A DNA stretch of 64,000 nucleotides from Adineta vaga (GCA_021613535.1 CP075492.1:8990001-9054000), one strand, 5' to 3'. Shown: positions 1 to 11,309, counted from the first letter of the stretch. Translations and numbers: made by a program. The notes: generated from the letters alone by a model not told the origin.

Positions 1-73
1 AAAAGAAAAGAAAAGAATATAGATCAGAAAAGAAAAAATATGCGTATATATATATATATTTGTTAGTTATTGA

Positions 74-762
74 TTAGTCGCAACCAGGTTGATTTTTTGT
101 TGTCATAATTAAAGCAACAATTAAACCATAAAGACCAAGTACTTCAGCAAAAATTAAGATCAAAATCATTCCAACATATAATCTGAAGAACAAGAAAAAT
201 CAACAATATATTCGATGCATAAATACTATATCATAATCAATTCACTTACCGTGGTTGTTGAGCTGTTCCACGTACACCAGCATCACCAACAATACCAACT
301 GCAAATCCAGCAGCTAAACCACTCAATCCAACGGATAATCCCGCTCCCAATTGAAGAAAAGCTCTGCAAATATTGATGATTTTATATAACAAACTTCAAT
401 TAAATCTAAGTCTTACTTATAAAGACCATAGTTTTCTGCGCTAATATTATTCGCAATGAGAACAGCCACGACCAAACCATAAATAGCAATAATACCAGCC
501 ATAACTACAGGAATGACACTTTTCATTATAAATTCTGGTCTCATAACAGCCATAGCAGAGATACCACAACCAGATTTTGCAGTACCATAAGCAGCACCGA
601 ATGCTAAAATAGAACAAGAAAATAAATGAATTTGTTTTTGCTTTTTGTTTTTACATAACAATCAGAAAATCATTTACCGCTAAAGACTACTGCTGCTGTG
701 GCACCCATAGATCCGAAGAAAGCTGAGTAAGCAGGACATTTTTCAGTAACAGCAGATGACAT
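74..762 (-). CDS. ATP6V0C: V-type H+-ATPase 16 kDa proteolipid subunit c
   Basis: Proton-translocating ring subunit of the membrane V0 sector of the vacuolar ATPase, which acidifies endosomes, lysosomes and secretory vesicles. Four exons join in frame: 762-678, 603-417, 363-250 and 182-74. The product, about 164 aa, starts [20 protein letters not shown], as animal subunit c does. It has four hydrophobic hairpin helices, the [10 protein letters not shown] and [16 protein letters not shown] stretches, the [14 protein letters not shown] loop, and the proton-carrying glutamate in [17 protein letters not shown]. The length is normal for the family. The ATG was chosen because the family N-terminus begins there. 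All three introns are short (53-74 nt) with GT-AG ends. The gene is divergent from the peroxiredoxin, with a 1.3 kb gap between them. Identity is very secure. Confidence 0.96.
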
Positions 763-2080
763 TGCAATGAGGATTTGAAGATACTGAGAGACTTGAGTAA
801 TAAATTGAGAAGACGATTATCTAGAATAATCAAAAAAAGACTATGTTCATATAGTATTCAAGAAATTGAATTTAATATTTTCGTTCGATTCATACAATGC
901 ATATCGTTAGTTATATCATTTTTATCAATGATGATTTACTGCTGCATGAAAATGAAATGAAAATAGTGTTGATGTTGCGTTTTTCTTCATATGATATTAA
1001 TGATGAAAAATAAGTTTTATATTCTCACTTATCAATTACAAGCCTTCCGGTAGTTTTTATTAACATAAAGTAACTACTCCTAGTTTTATGTCGATATGAG
1101 AAGAAAATGTAAAGTCGTACGATGATAATATGATATAACGAATAATAATCAAAAAGCGTCATAGTTTCTCTGAACAAATAATAAATAACGATTCATCATC
1201 ATCATCACCATCAAAAACAGATCGTCGCGACACGCATTTTTTGTTTCTTTCATCCATTATCAATTTGTTGATTGACTCTCACCATTCACACGCTATTTTT
1301 TTGAAAACATAAATTTATCGAAAAAGAATTCAAAAGAAAAGAAAAGATCTAAATATTTTCAATTATAAAAATGACACGAATGATTTTTTTCTGATTAATC
1401 AAAAGAGAGGATTGAAGAATAAATTTGATTGGTCGACAAAGGGAAGCACAGAATGAAAAATGTTATCAATTGAATGAATGCTCGATTCAAACTATACTAT
1501 ATTACAAATGTATTGTTACACCTCGATGAACTAATATATATGAACGCTACTGAAACGAATTTATTGTTAAGAAAATTAATTGTCAAAATCTGAGAAAGAT
1601 TTACAAGTTGGATGTATAAATTCACTTTTGCAGCACATATTCGTACAGAATGAGAAGCAATCAAATACTAACATTCAATAGAATTGAATGGAATGTAATA
1701 GAATTTAGTAGTGATATTACAGTGTATAAACGTTCAGGTTATGAGTACTTTCTCGTACATCATGTTCACCCTTTCATAATTTTCTTACATCCTGTCGAAT
1801 ATTTGTTGTGATAGAATATTGACAACTAATCTCTTATTTTGTTCACGGAACTTCACATAGAGAAAGATATGATTTGATCATATTAGAAACTAACAGAGAA
1901 AAAAATCACTTTAATTGCTAGACTTTTTTTTACATACAAAAGAAAATCAATAAAATATTTAACCATCCTACTTTTACGACATGATGAAAGTATTGAGTTA
2001 TAATAGAGGCTACTAATCATCTGAGAAGAAAGAGAAAAAAAAACAGTTGTGATTGAAAAAGAGTTTATTTTCAACACACA
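763..2080. other. Intergenic region between divergent ATP6V0C and peroxiredoxin genes
   Basis: About 1.3 kb of AT-rich sequence between two divergently transcribed genes; it should hold both promoters. I see only short random reading frames, a run of TCA/ATC trinucleotides near 1195-1212, and no convincing exon, RNA gene or repeat. Confidence 0.5.
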
Positions 2081-2713
2081 ATGTTAAAGACACCATTTAT
2101 ACCATATAGTGAAAAATTACTCGAAGCAGCACATCGTCGTAAAACTAAAAAACAGTATATTATCCAAGTTTTTGTTGGACTAAAAAGATAATTTCTTTGT
2201 GTTTTTTACAGATCACCTTCAGCCAAGGCGCCTACTTTACATATTGGTGATCAAGCACCAGATTTTTCTCTTTATAATACAGCTAATGAACAGATAGCAT
2301 TACATGATTTAATTGAAAAATCCAATATTGTACTTCTCTTCTTTCCACTAGCTTTTAGTGATGTATGCACAAATGAATTATGTTCAATTCGTGATAATAT
2401 GAATAGATATGAACAATTAAATGCAACTATTCTTGGTATATCTGTTGATTCAATGTTTGCTTTAAATAAATTTAAAGAAGAACATAAATTACAATTTGAA
2501 TTGTTATCTGATTTTAACAAAGATGTTGCTCGACAATATCATGTTCTTTATAAAGATTTTCCATTATTCAATATGAAAGATGTAACAAAACGTGCAGCAT
2601 TTGTTATTGATCGGAAAGGACTAATTCAACATGTCGAAATATTAGATGAGCCCGGAAATATACCAAATTTTCATGCCATCGAAGAAACTTTGGATAAATG
2701 TCGAGAAGAATAG
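2081..2713 (+). CDS. Peroxiredoxin of bacterial AhpC/TSA type
   Basis: Thiol peroxidase that reduces hydrogen and organic peroxides. Two exons (2081-2154, 2212-2713) join in phase to give 191 aa. The thioredoxin-fold core is complete: GDQAPDFSL opens the domain. The peroxidatic motif reads PLAFSDVCTNELCSIRD, i.e. P-x3-S-x2-C with a second Cys five residues later. ILGISVDS and the AAFVIDRKGLIQHV strands follow. The C-terminus stops soon after the core, without the long C-terminal resolving-Cys extension of animal 2-Cys peroxiredoxins. The CTNELCSIRD arrangement is what I know from bacterial single-domain redoxins, so horizontal origin is likely (inference). No obvious targeting peptide; the 30 or so residues before the domain are charged. 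Antioxidant capacity fits a desiccation-tolerant animal. Family secure, origin not proven. Confidence 0.88.
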
Positions 2714-4169
2714 AATGGATTGGATAAAATTAAAATGAACAATTCTTTTTCTAAATAAATGTTTGAAGAACAGATTTAGTTTTAAAATAATAAATAAATG
2801 GTGTAGTCGCATCCATTGATTAGATGGTATTCGAGCTTCACTCGAATAGGAAATACGATGCGAACCGAATGTCATGATTAAATTTCGATATTTTTCTCTA
2901 ATTAGAATTTTATAGATAAGATAGACAATGGTCGTGAGCTTCTCTCACTTTTCCTTTTCTTTCTTTTCAGTACGCTGTTATTCTCTCTATTGAGAGGAGA
3001 ATATACGCAGAATGAGTTAGACAGTTAAATTAAGTGAAAGCACAATAAATTAAGTTTAGAATGAAATATTTAAAATAAATTGACGAAAATAATTTCGAAT
3101 TTCTTTATATTTTGTATGGATAATGTTTTAAAATTTTGATTCAAATGAGGTTTAATTCTAATTTAATTTTGCCTGGTGATCTGACAAATGATCATTTTTC
3201 AAGATTGATTGACAAATACGGTGCAACGAAGTAAATGACATCGTTGTATCAATTAATGATCTTTTCAGTTAATCGTAAGATAAGCTACGCTCAATCAGTG
3301 TTTAGTGAAATCTGAATAATTTTTATGGAACTCATCTGTATTCGAAAGCTATTCGTCAATCTTCTATGAAATTTCTCTGTGATCAAATTGTTATCTATAG
3401 ATTCAGTTTTCAAAACATAAAAGAGAAGGTCGAATCGTCGAAGAGAGTCTGTGAAGAAGAATAGCTTTGTTAGATTTACGTAAATTTTATACTTTAACGT
3501 CACTTTTTGTTATTCATCCTGTTTTTACTTTATTCTATGTAAAATAATCATTCTAACGGAGTAAATGTACTTGATTAATAAATAAATACTAATATTTTGT
3601 AAATCTTTGTGGTTATTGTTCTTTATCAATAAAGTTATAACACAAAACCATGCGTTAGATATCTCAAATAGTTTAACGTATAATAACAGTTTATACTCAA
3701 CAAAAAGATAAATGATAAATACGAAAATAAAGAACAAGTTCAACATCATAGATACTCGCTGTATATAAATATTAGTTTGTATCTAACAAAAACCATAATA
3801 GGAGCATGGAACTATTTTATCTGTCTAATCCATTTTCATCATTTTACTCTATGCTTATTCGTTGTATAGTATGGTATATAAATGAAAAACAACTATCTTG
3901 CTGTCAGTATATTCATTATTAAACAATATTACAATTATGACTTTTAGAACAGATGAATAAAACTGAACTGAATAAAATAATTTTCATAGAATATTGAGAG
4001 TATAGTAAAAAAAGAGAATAACACTTGCAATAATCTTCATTGACTTTTCACAAATTATCGAAATTTCAATCATTCTTTTATTATTCAAAACTCGATCATC
4101 TCGACAACGTGTACAACTGAATTATTATTGACTGTTTTTTTGTATTAGAATGTTATATTACGCTATTTG
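2714..4169. other. Intergenic region without recognisable gene
   Basis: AT-rich sequence between the peroxiredoxin (+) and neuropeptide (-) genes. It contains AATAAA-like signals just after the peroxiredoxin stop and the nested stem-loop at 2807-2863. Reading frames on the minus strand here are short, start-poor and show no domain. Confidence 0.45.
2807..2863. other. Nested inverted repeat with tRNA-like geometry
   Basis: An outer perfect 7-bp stem (TCGCATC at 2807-2813 with GATGCGA at 2857-2863) encloses an inner perfect 8-bp hairpin (TATTCGAG at 2828-2835, 5-nt loop, CTCGAATA at 2841-2848). Read on the minus strand, the inner hairpin can be drawn as a 5-bp stem with a 7-nt loop GTGAAGC. 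That would put GAA between a T and a G, as in a tRNA-Phe anticodon loop. No convincing D or T arm pairs, so this is not a normal tRNA gene. It may be a degenerate tRNA-like element, a foldback or chance. Confidence 0.35.
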
Positions 4170-4635
4170 TTAACCAACAAGACCACTACGCCATATACCA
4201 CCACCAATTCGTGTCGGTCGTGATCTTTGTGAAATTATATCAGCAAAACGTTTTCGTCCTAAAGATTCCATAGGTCGACGATTTAGTGAAGCCCATTTAA
4301 AATACTGATCTTCGCCTGAATCCCAAGCATCACGTTTCTCTTCATCGACTGTTTCATCAGTTTCTGCTGAAGTTAATGGTTGATTTTCTGCTTTTATTGT
4401 TGTTGCCAATATAGATTGACGATTTCGGAATTCTGATGAAAGTTCATCATATTTTTTATTCATCGATTGACGAAGTAAATCATAGAAACGAACCTTGCCC
4501 TCAGAACATGAAAGGACTAAAAAAGAAAATGAAATATAGAAAATTGTTTCAAAAAAATGTTTTTATACGGAACTTACCAGTATCAACAACCGACAAGATG
4601 ATGAATAATGAACATAACATATAGATTGACTTCAT
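4170..4635 (-). CDS. Putative neuropeptide precursor (secreted prohormone)
   Basis: Two exons (4635-4578, 4516-4170) give a 134-aa protein that I cannot assign to a named neuropeptide family. It starts with a clear signal peptide, MKSIYMLCSLFIILSVVDTV, followed by LSCSEG, a plausible cleavage region. After a charged spacer comes a KR site (EEKR). A peptide of about 28 residues follows, ending in ESLG-RKR, a classic amidation-plus-tribasic cleavage signal. It contains an internal RR that could release a short PMESL-amide. The last segment, starting FADIISQ, ends GGGIWRSGLVG before the stop, so its final Gly could give a C-terminal Val-amide. Signal peptide, dibasic sites and two Gly amidation donors together strongly indicate a prohormone. 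The mature peptides would be secreted ligands, probably of class A GPCRs like those at 6295 and 63489. Confidence 0.7.
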
Positions 4636-6294
4636 TGTTGTGATTTTTGAAATAATACAGTAAATGCTACTTTAGTGAATAACTGAATATAGAAGAGGAA
4701 AATCAACTCACTTGGTATTTATAAGATACGATTGAGAAACATCTGGCCGAATTGACGTGCGCGCACAATTTCATTAATACGTCATTTAAACACAATACTT
4801 TATATTCATCAACGCACATCGATAGAGACATCTGAACAGAAGGTAAGCGAAGAACACATATTGATAAGTGTTTTCTTCCGGTTGCAAAAAGTTTATAGAA
4901 TAATCACTTAAAAATAGATTCAAATAAGATTTATATAAAAACCATATCTCTAATAATACGTAACTGATTTTTATGAAATGACGTCTCACTTACGCGTTAA
5001 CTATTGCTCGCTTACGTATTATATCTGTATACGTAAATTATGGATCTTACGTCAAGAAAAAAAATCATCTAATATTATTTCGGCTCTTATTCATTTTAGC
5101 ACGAGATCATTTGTTCATATTTTTATTATTCTATGTCTCTACCGAAGAAGGTTATCTGTTCTTTTTTTTATATAGATCGTATCTGTAGAGTATGTAGAAG
5201 TCTACCAGACGTAATATATCAGACTTTTCCTGATTTCATGACATGATTTAATGATCAAAACCAATGAAATAAGTATCGCGATTCATTGTATTTTTTTCGT
5301 TTGTAACAGACAAAACATTGAAGATCATTATATATTAGTAATTAATTATATATGTCAAATACATTAAAACTATTTATTATATCGTAATACACCTGTGATC
5401 AGTTTTCTTCTCAATAAAGCTACTGTTTCATACTATATGAAGTTATCAGCAAGTACTAAGCCACTAATGTTGTTGTATTTTCTTTAATCTACTCAGTGCA
5501 AAGCCAGACCAAATGAAATCGAGTGACGCAAGCATTGATATCTTTGTAACATATTAATATTTGAAGTAACATTTTCGATATCAATGGAAACAATTATATC
5601 TCGATTAAAAATCATGGATACATTCTGACTTTTTCTATAAAATAGGGGAAAATCATACTATTGAATATAAATCTAAGTATCCTGTGCATTAGATGTTATT
5701 TATAGGAAACAAGTTAACTTCATGATATTTCTTTTAGATAATTCTTCGAGCAAAATTAAGCATGTGCTTAGAGATCATTTTGATCGTGGATGCTAATATA
5801 GTAATTAGTAGCGTCATTTATATATCTTACTTCTATTCGTAGTTGCATGGAAAGATTATGAAGAAATCATATTGAACATATATACGATTAACAAGCAATA
5901 TGATTTACAAAATGTGTCTTCACAAATATATCTGAATATTAGACTTGTAAATTAAAATAACACTCATAATACTAAGTAGTTAATATTTAAATTGCAAGTC
6001 TATAATATAAGTCAATGAGAATTGAATTTTCTACAGTATTCTTACTATTTATTCATCCACCAAAAAGTCACATGAACTTATTTCAAGTACTTTAGCCGTA
6101 GAGTAAAATGTCATTTATTTTCAGTTAAATCTTTTAGATTATTTTTTAAAAATATCTTCTAAGCATAGTTTTTCGCACATATAAAAAAAGATCCTCTTTT
6201 CTTAATTGCAAACGATAGTCTACATCATAAATTATCTTCTCAAACAATCCAAAGGAAAACACACTACACTTATTCGCAACAGAGAGCAGCTGCA
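4636..6294. other. Intergenic region without recognisable gene
   Basis: About 1.7 kb between the divergent neuropeptide and GPCR genes. It is AT-rich with only short frames. There is a small GC palindrome (gtgcgcgcac) near 4757. No exon series, repeat array or RNA gene could be supported. Confidence 0.45.
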
Positions 6295-7246
6295 ATGTCG
6301 ACATCCATGGACTACGAACTAATTTTAACATTAATATCAATCCAAGAAAGGTTATATAGATTCGGCGGTCCAATTCTGATGATCTTGGGTACGATAAGTA
6401 ATCTATTCAGTATACTTGTTTTTACTCAAAAACTACTTCGAAAAAATCCTTGTTCAATCTATTTTATGGCATTCAATATTGCCAATTTAATGCTGATCTA
6501 TGCATCATTCTTACCTCCTGTACTTGAAATAGGTTACAATATTCAGCATACATCATCGAATCTGGTTTTATGTCGACTACGACTCTATGTAGCATTTGTA
6601 TTCAATTGCTTATGTCCATCTTATTTAATTTTGGCTTCTATTGATCGTGTTATGATAACATCCGCAAATGCTCGTAATACGACAATATAGTACCCGACGA
6701 AATGCTTATATATGTGTCATCTGTGCTGCATTCTTATGGTTTTTATCTTTAATTCATGTTGCGATTTTTTCTACTTTTGTAGAATTAATTCCAGGCACTA
6801 TCTCCTGCTATTTACAACTGGGTTCTTATACAGTAGCAGTTACTTTTGGTTCTTGTATTAAAGAAATTACAACACCAATTTTGATGGTTATACTTGGATT
6901 ATGGACGGTGAAGAATACTCGTCGAACACGACATGCTAGAGTTATACCATCTAATAGTGGTGCACAAATTTCTCAATCGAAAGATCGTCAACTAGTTTCT
7001 ATGGTATTAACCGATATAATTATCTATATTCTATTCAGTTTAGTGATGACAATCTCATTGATGTATCGACAATTCACACAAAATCAAGTTCAAGGTTTAC
7101 AAGAACTGATCATCCAAGGTTTTATCGGAAATGTTGCAATGTACAGTGCGCACATTCCATTCTGTATTACTTCTTATGCGCATTTATTATTATCAAAAAC
7201 ATTTCGAAATGAATTAAAAAGTGTCATTATACGTTTCATTTTTTAA
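6295..7246 (+). CDS. Class A (FMRFamide-receptor-like) GPCR with a one-base frame break
   Basis: Seven-transmembrane receptor, probably for a peptide. From ATG 6295 the first 131 codons encode a short extracellular N-terminus and TM1-TM3. They include LGTISNLFSILVF (TM1), the TM3-start Cys in NLVLCRLRLYV and a DRV in place of DRY (SIDRVMITSANARN). That frame ends at a TAG near 6688-6690. The rest continues one base over, from about 6692: STRRNAYICVICAAF (TM4), the second-loop Cys in TISCYLQLGS, TM5, a basic loop, TM6, and TM7 with the cytoplasmic helix (SKTFRNELKSVI) to the stop at 7246. No GT-AG intron bridges the two frames, so this is a 1-nt indel: either a sequencing error or a young pseudogene. 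Total about 316 aa, normal for bdelloid receptors of this group. Single coding exon. Confidence 0.8.
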
Positions 7247-7616
7247 TTCATGAATTTATATAACGCACTTTATTTCACACCCTTGTCTCTCTTGTAATCT
7301 TATTTATAGTTGAAAATAAAAAGTCATTAAAATATTTATTAATATCGTTTTTTTCTTAATCTGATAAAATGATTATTCACATACGATACGATAAAAATGT
7401 TCATTTAAAAGTACTCTCTCTCTCTCTCTCTATCTATCTTACAAAGATAAATACTGAGCAGATTGTCAGTATGTCAAGACGTAATACATGTTAGATAGAA
7501 ATTGCACATTGATAATACGATTCATCTATGAACTTTATTTTTTGAATCAACAAAAAAAAGAATTACATTTTATTTATCACAAATGTACAAAAAAAGAAGA
7601 TATACCAAAAAAAAAA
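7247..7616. other. Convergent intergenic spacer
   Basis: Spacer between the converging 3' ends of the GPCR and the GH13 gene. It holds AT-rich 3' UTR-like sequence and the CT-rich microsatellite at 7414-7439; no gene seen. Confidence 0.5.
7414..7439. repeat. (CT)n/(TATC)n microsatellite
   Basis: A run of CT dinucleotides (about 8 units) followed by TATC units, read directly. Located in the 3' spacer; no function inferred. Confidence 0.85.
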
Positions 7617-9546
7617 TTAGTTTTGTTTAAGAAGTACTTTACCATCAAATGGTTGGAGATTAAGTTTAAATGTGCAATTTTTTACTGTATATGTTTCATT
7701 TGTTAACCAATCAATCCATCGACCATTAGTATGATTCTCTGTAATTTCAATACCATTTTTTATCTGATCAGAAAAATTTGTGACTATAACAATATCTGAC
7801 GATCTTTTATAAGCTAATAGACGTTGCTCAACATTTTCATAAATAAACTTCGTTTGATCATATGCGTTTTTATTTAATATTGTTCGTCGAAATTCAATCA
7901 AACGTTTAAAGATCTGATGTAGATTTTTATTTGGTTCCTGTTCTAACAATGACCATTGCATTGGGATTACTTTTCGATGTTGATTCATTGTTCCTAAGTG
8001 TCTTGCTTCACCAAATTCATCACCTTGCCATATCAATGGAGTACTAACTGATGTCATAAGAATAATTGCACCGAGACGTGCACGTTGAAATGCATCATTA
8101 TCATCACAAGCTTTTCCAAGATGACCAATTAAATACATTAAACGTTCATTATCATGACAAGTTAAATAATTTACAAGATTTCGTGTACTTATGATATATT
8201 TCAGACGATCTAATTCAAATTTATTTTGATTAACTAATGCTTCAGAGAGAACACCATGAAATGTCGATGACCAACATGCATCGACTGGTCCATTATTTGC
8301 TTTGAGAATATCAGGTTGTTCAGGAACGTATTCAGCTTGACTAAAAAATGGTTGAGTAAGACGAGTAGATCGAGCTATTTGATCTAAATCACGTAGAATA
8401 TCATAATTATCCATTTGTTTCGCTGGAAAAGAAATCGAATAAATTTATCCAGTCGTGATTATCAAATTAAATTACCAGCATCAAATCGAATTCCATCAAA
8501 ATGAAATTCTCCAACCCAATATCGAACAACATCTTGTGCATATTTTACAGCAGGTTTCAATTTTAAAGTTTCATCGTAATAATCATAATTAAATTCTGCT
8601 CCCCAATAACAAGGATCTTCAGGATGATGTTTATCTTTATAATACTAAATAAAATATAAAATCTTTCAGTATTATAGTGATCATTGTAAATTTTGTTACC
8701 CAGTAATGTTTATCGATAAGTACTAATGGACATGCTAAACTTGAATGATTGAAAACTCCATCGAGAAATACACGAATACCACGTTCATGACATTCATCGA
8801 CGAGTTTTTTTAGATCATTTTTCGCTCCATACGTTGCTTTTAATGCAAAATGATGAGTTGGACTGTAACCCCAATTATGTTCATTTCCCATATAGTCTAT
8901 TCAATACATAGAGAAGAACAAATTACATCGACTCGATTTTCTTCTATACTCTACCATGAATAGGCATAAGTTCAATAGCATTAATACCAAGATCAGTAAG
9001 ATAATTTAACTTTGATAAAACACCTGAAAATTGTCCATTTTCAGTAAAATCAGCAACATAGATTTCATAAATAATCAACTGATCATTTTCTGGAAGTTTT
9101 ATATGATCATATTTCCATTCGTATGGTTCGTCATATTTCATTCCATTTTTGATTGTGATTAAACCATGCCGATGTTTTATATCAAATTTTTCTACATAAG
9201 GATCGACCACCGATGTCCAATATTTTTGTTTAGCATTTTTTCGAATGAAAAATTTATATTCATGTTCACCATCATTGATATGTGAAGAGGATGGCATTCG
9301 AAATACACCTGATTTGACGTCTTTTTCCATAGATATTGGTTTCCAATGTGAAAATGAACTAACAAGATTGACTTCAGCAACAGTTGGAGCAAATAATGAA
9401 AGAATTTTCGATGATGAAGTCTTAGTATCTGATTTCGATGAATGACCAGAAAAATTACTATTATTGCTGGATTGACGATAATACTTGAATGGTAAGGAAG
9501 ACAATAGTTTATGTGAAGATGAATTTTTACTTATAAATGATATCAT
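7617..9546 (-). CDS. GH13 alpha-glucan-acting enzyme (CBM48 + catalytic barrel), bacterial type
   Basis: Glycoside hydrolase family 13 protein, probably a branching-enzyme-like enzyme acting on glycogen-type glucans. Four exons (9546-8955, 8896-8700, 8644-8476, 8422-7617) join in phase to 587 aa. After a Ser/Lys/Arg-rich leader (possible mitochondrial transit) comes a CBM48-like beta domain ([27 protein letters not shown]). The catalytic barrel follows with all GH13 signatures: DGVFNHSS (region I), [10 protein letters not shown] with the nucleophile Asp (II), SQAEYVPEQ with the acid/base Glu (III) and YLTCHDNE with the third Asp (IV). A C-terminal beta domain closes the protein. The Y-W[11 protein letters not shown] and RFDAAKQM stretches resemble bacterial, especially cyanobacterial, GH13 proteins as I recall them, so transfer followed by intron gain is plausible. 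The start is the first ATG after an acceptor-like TTTCAG; an upstream exon cannot be excluded. Exact substrate is not determinable here. Confidence 0.85.
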
Positions 9547-9764
9547 CTTGATAGATCTGAAATAATGAGGAATGTCGTGATCAATATTCACGTAAAAAAA
9601 ACGATAGATATACTGCAAATTAATTTATATATCGAAAAGTAAAATCGTACAAAAGTTCATAGTAGTCTATAACCAACTGTTAATACAGAATCAAAAGAAT
9701 GAATGAAAGAATGAAATATTAGTTCCATTGCAAAATACGATCGATCAATTCAGAACTTTTTCTA

Positions 9765-10755
9765 TTATGGTGGCATACGAAGTGCACCATCTAAACGAAT
9801 AACTTCTCCATTTAAATATGGATTTTCAACGATTGTTTGTGCTAAACGAGCAAAATCATCAGATTTACCAAGTCTTCGTGGAAATGGTACCATATGTCCA
9901 AGTAATAGTCGAACTTTCTCTGGTAAAGCTGCAAGTACTGGTGTGTAAAAAACACCAGGAGAAATAGCACAAACTCGTACACCCATACTGGCAAGATCTC
10001 GTGCTAATGGTAGAGTCATTGAAACAATGGCACCTTTCGAACCGGCATATGCAACTTGTCCAATTTGACCTTCATAAGCAGCAATGGATGCAGTATTTAC
10101 AATGACACCTCGTTGTCCTTCAGGATTAGGTTCATTATCAGCCATTATATGACAAGCCCAACGAATGACATTAAATGTGCCACATACATTGACGTTGGTG
10201 TACACGATTGAATTCACTGAGACTATGTATTGAATGCTGAAGAAAGACAACATATTTTAAATAACAAAATTATGCATGTATCGACTTTTTACTTTATTGA
10301 TATTGTATGTTCGAAGAGCAATACCAATTCCTGCACAATTAAGTAAGACATCAAGTCTTCCATACTGTTGTTTAATTTTATTCAACATTGTCTTGACTTG
10401 TTCTTCATTAGTCACATCTGCAGAAACGAATGTAGGCCTTTCTAAAGTAGAAGTAACTTGTGTATTTTGATTTCCACTATTCGATTTTGATTCTGATTGA
10501 TTTGCCTGAAATTTAAGGAGATCTTCAAACAATAAAAAGAATCCTATGCATTACCGTTAATTTCTCATCCGGTTCATTGATTACAGAATTAGAAGATGAT
10601 GCATATCCTGAAGACCATTGACTAACAATCTCATTGCCTTTCGAAGAAGGTAAATCACATATAATTACTCGAGCACCTTGTCGAGCAAATCGTTTAACAC
10701 AAGCAAGACCTAAACCAGCTGCACCACCAGTTACTAATGTGACCAAACCGTTCAT
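9765..10755 (-). CDS. HSD17B10: 3-hydroxyacyl-CoA dehydrogenase type-2 / 17beta-HSD10 (frame break near 10200)
   Basis: Mitochondrial short-chain dehydrogenase (fatty acid and isoleucine oxidation; also a subunit of mitochondrial RNase P in animals). Exons 10755-10555, 10505-about 10320, then about 10240-9765. Rossmann [18 protein letters not shown], active-site Ser in [11 protein letters not shown] and YAGSK (Y-x3-K) are present. The end, [17 protein letters not shown] style, matches the family closely. The ATG at 10755 (MNGLVT) is used because it abuts the first beta strand; further upstream the frame has only a GTG. Two oddities. A Ser/Asn/Glu-rich insert of about 25-30 residues lies between beta-2 and the ADVTNEEQV strand. 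And exon 3 reads [12 protein letters not shown] in one frame, then [13 protein letters not shown] one base over (about 10198-10203), so one extra base is present. The next gene, GH13, starts 218 nt downstream on the same strand. Confidence 0.88.
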
Positions 10756-10889
10756 AACTGTCACTGATTTAATCTGTTATTTATATCTACAATAAAAAAT
10801 GAATCTTTCTTTTTTTTTCTAGATGGTTTCTAAGGTTTCAATATAGATATTTTTTTAGTCATTGCCTCTTTTTTTTTGTCGGTCTGATA

Positions 10890-11309
10890 ATGAAAGAATG
10901 TCATCGTTTAGGAATAAAAAATTTTCAAAGTAATCGTCAACCTGGACAGATTAATCTTCAATTTGATCTATGTGTCAATGATCCGTCTGCTCCGCGACAT
11001 GCGTCAACCAAAATCGAAAATTACGATAAGATAATTTCATTATTAAATTCTTATCCAACGAAAAAGTCCACTCGTGATTGGTCACAATTATATTACTATT
11101 TTAAACTATTGATTCATTTCTTTATTAATACTATCTATTTAATATTTTGTCGTATGTTATGTTTCATCGTCAAATATCTAATTTATCTAGTGTGGTATCT
11201 ATTGAAAATCTTCCTTTGTACAATTTTTCGTATACTAACCAAATCGGTCATATATCGTCGAGAAACATTTATCTCTCATCCAGTTCGATGTTATCATCAT
11301 CGTTTCTGA
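10890..11309 (+). CDS. Hypothetical small membrane protein
   Basis: An uninterrupted ATG frame of 139 codons, divergent from HSD17B10. I do not recognise it. The first 75 residues are polar (MKECHRLGIKNFQSNRQPGQ). Residues about 85-130 form a long hydrophobic stretch rich in Ile, Leu, Phe and Tyr that could be one or two membrane helices, followed by a basic tail. No intron, no recognised motif. It may be a real orphan gene or a chance frame in AT-rich DNA; a TTTTTTTT tract precedes it. Confidence 0.3.
   Translation: MKECHRLGIKNFQSNRQPGQINLQFDLCVNDPSAPRHASTKIENYDKIISLLNSYPTKKSTRDWSQLYYYFKLLIHFFINTIYLIFCRMLCFIVKYLIYLVWYLLKIFLCTIFRILTKSVIYRRETFISHPVRCYHHRF

Noticed and set aside
775-960. Short plus-strand frame upstream of ATP6V0C
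   Set aside because: 61 codons in AT-rich promoter sequence, Arg/Ile-rich, no homology or splice support.
7617-9546. Reading the GH13 gene as a trehalose-producing trehalohydrolase
   Set aside because: The acid/base region reads AEYVPEQ, not the IAE(S/D)D type of trehalohydrolases, and no partner synthase is nearby.
10198-10203. Programmed frameshift in HSD17B10
   Set aside because: No slippery heptamer or nearby stop-dependent signal; the other four frame breaks share no motif with it, so an indel or sequence error is simpler.
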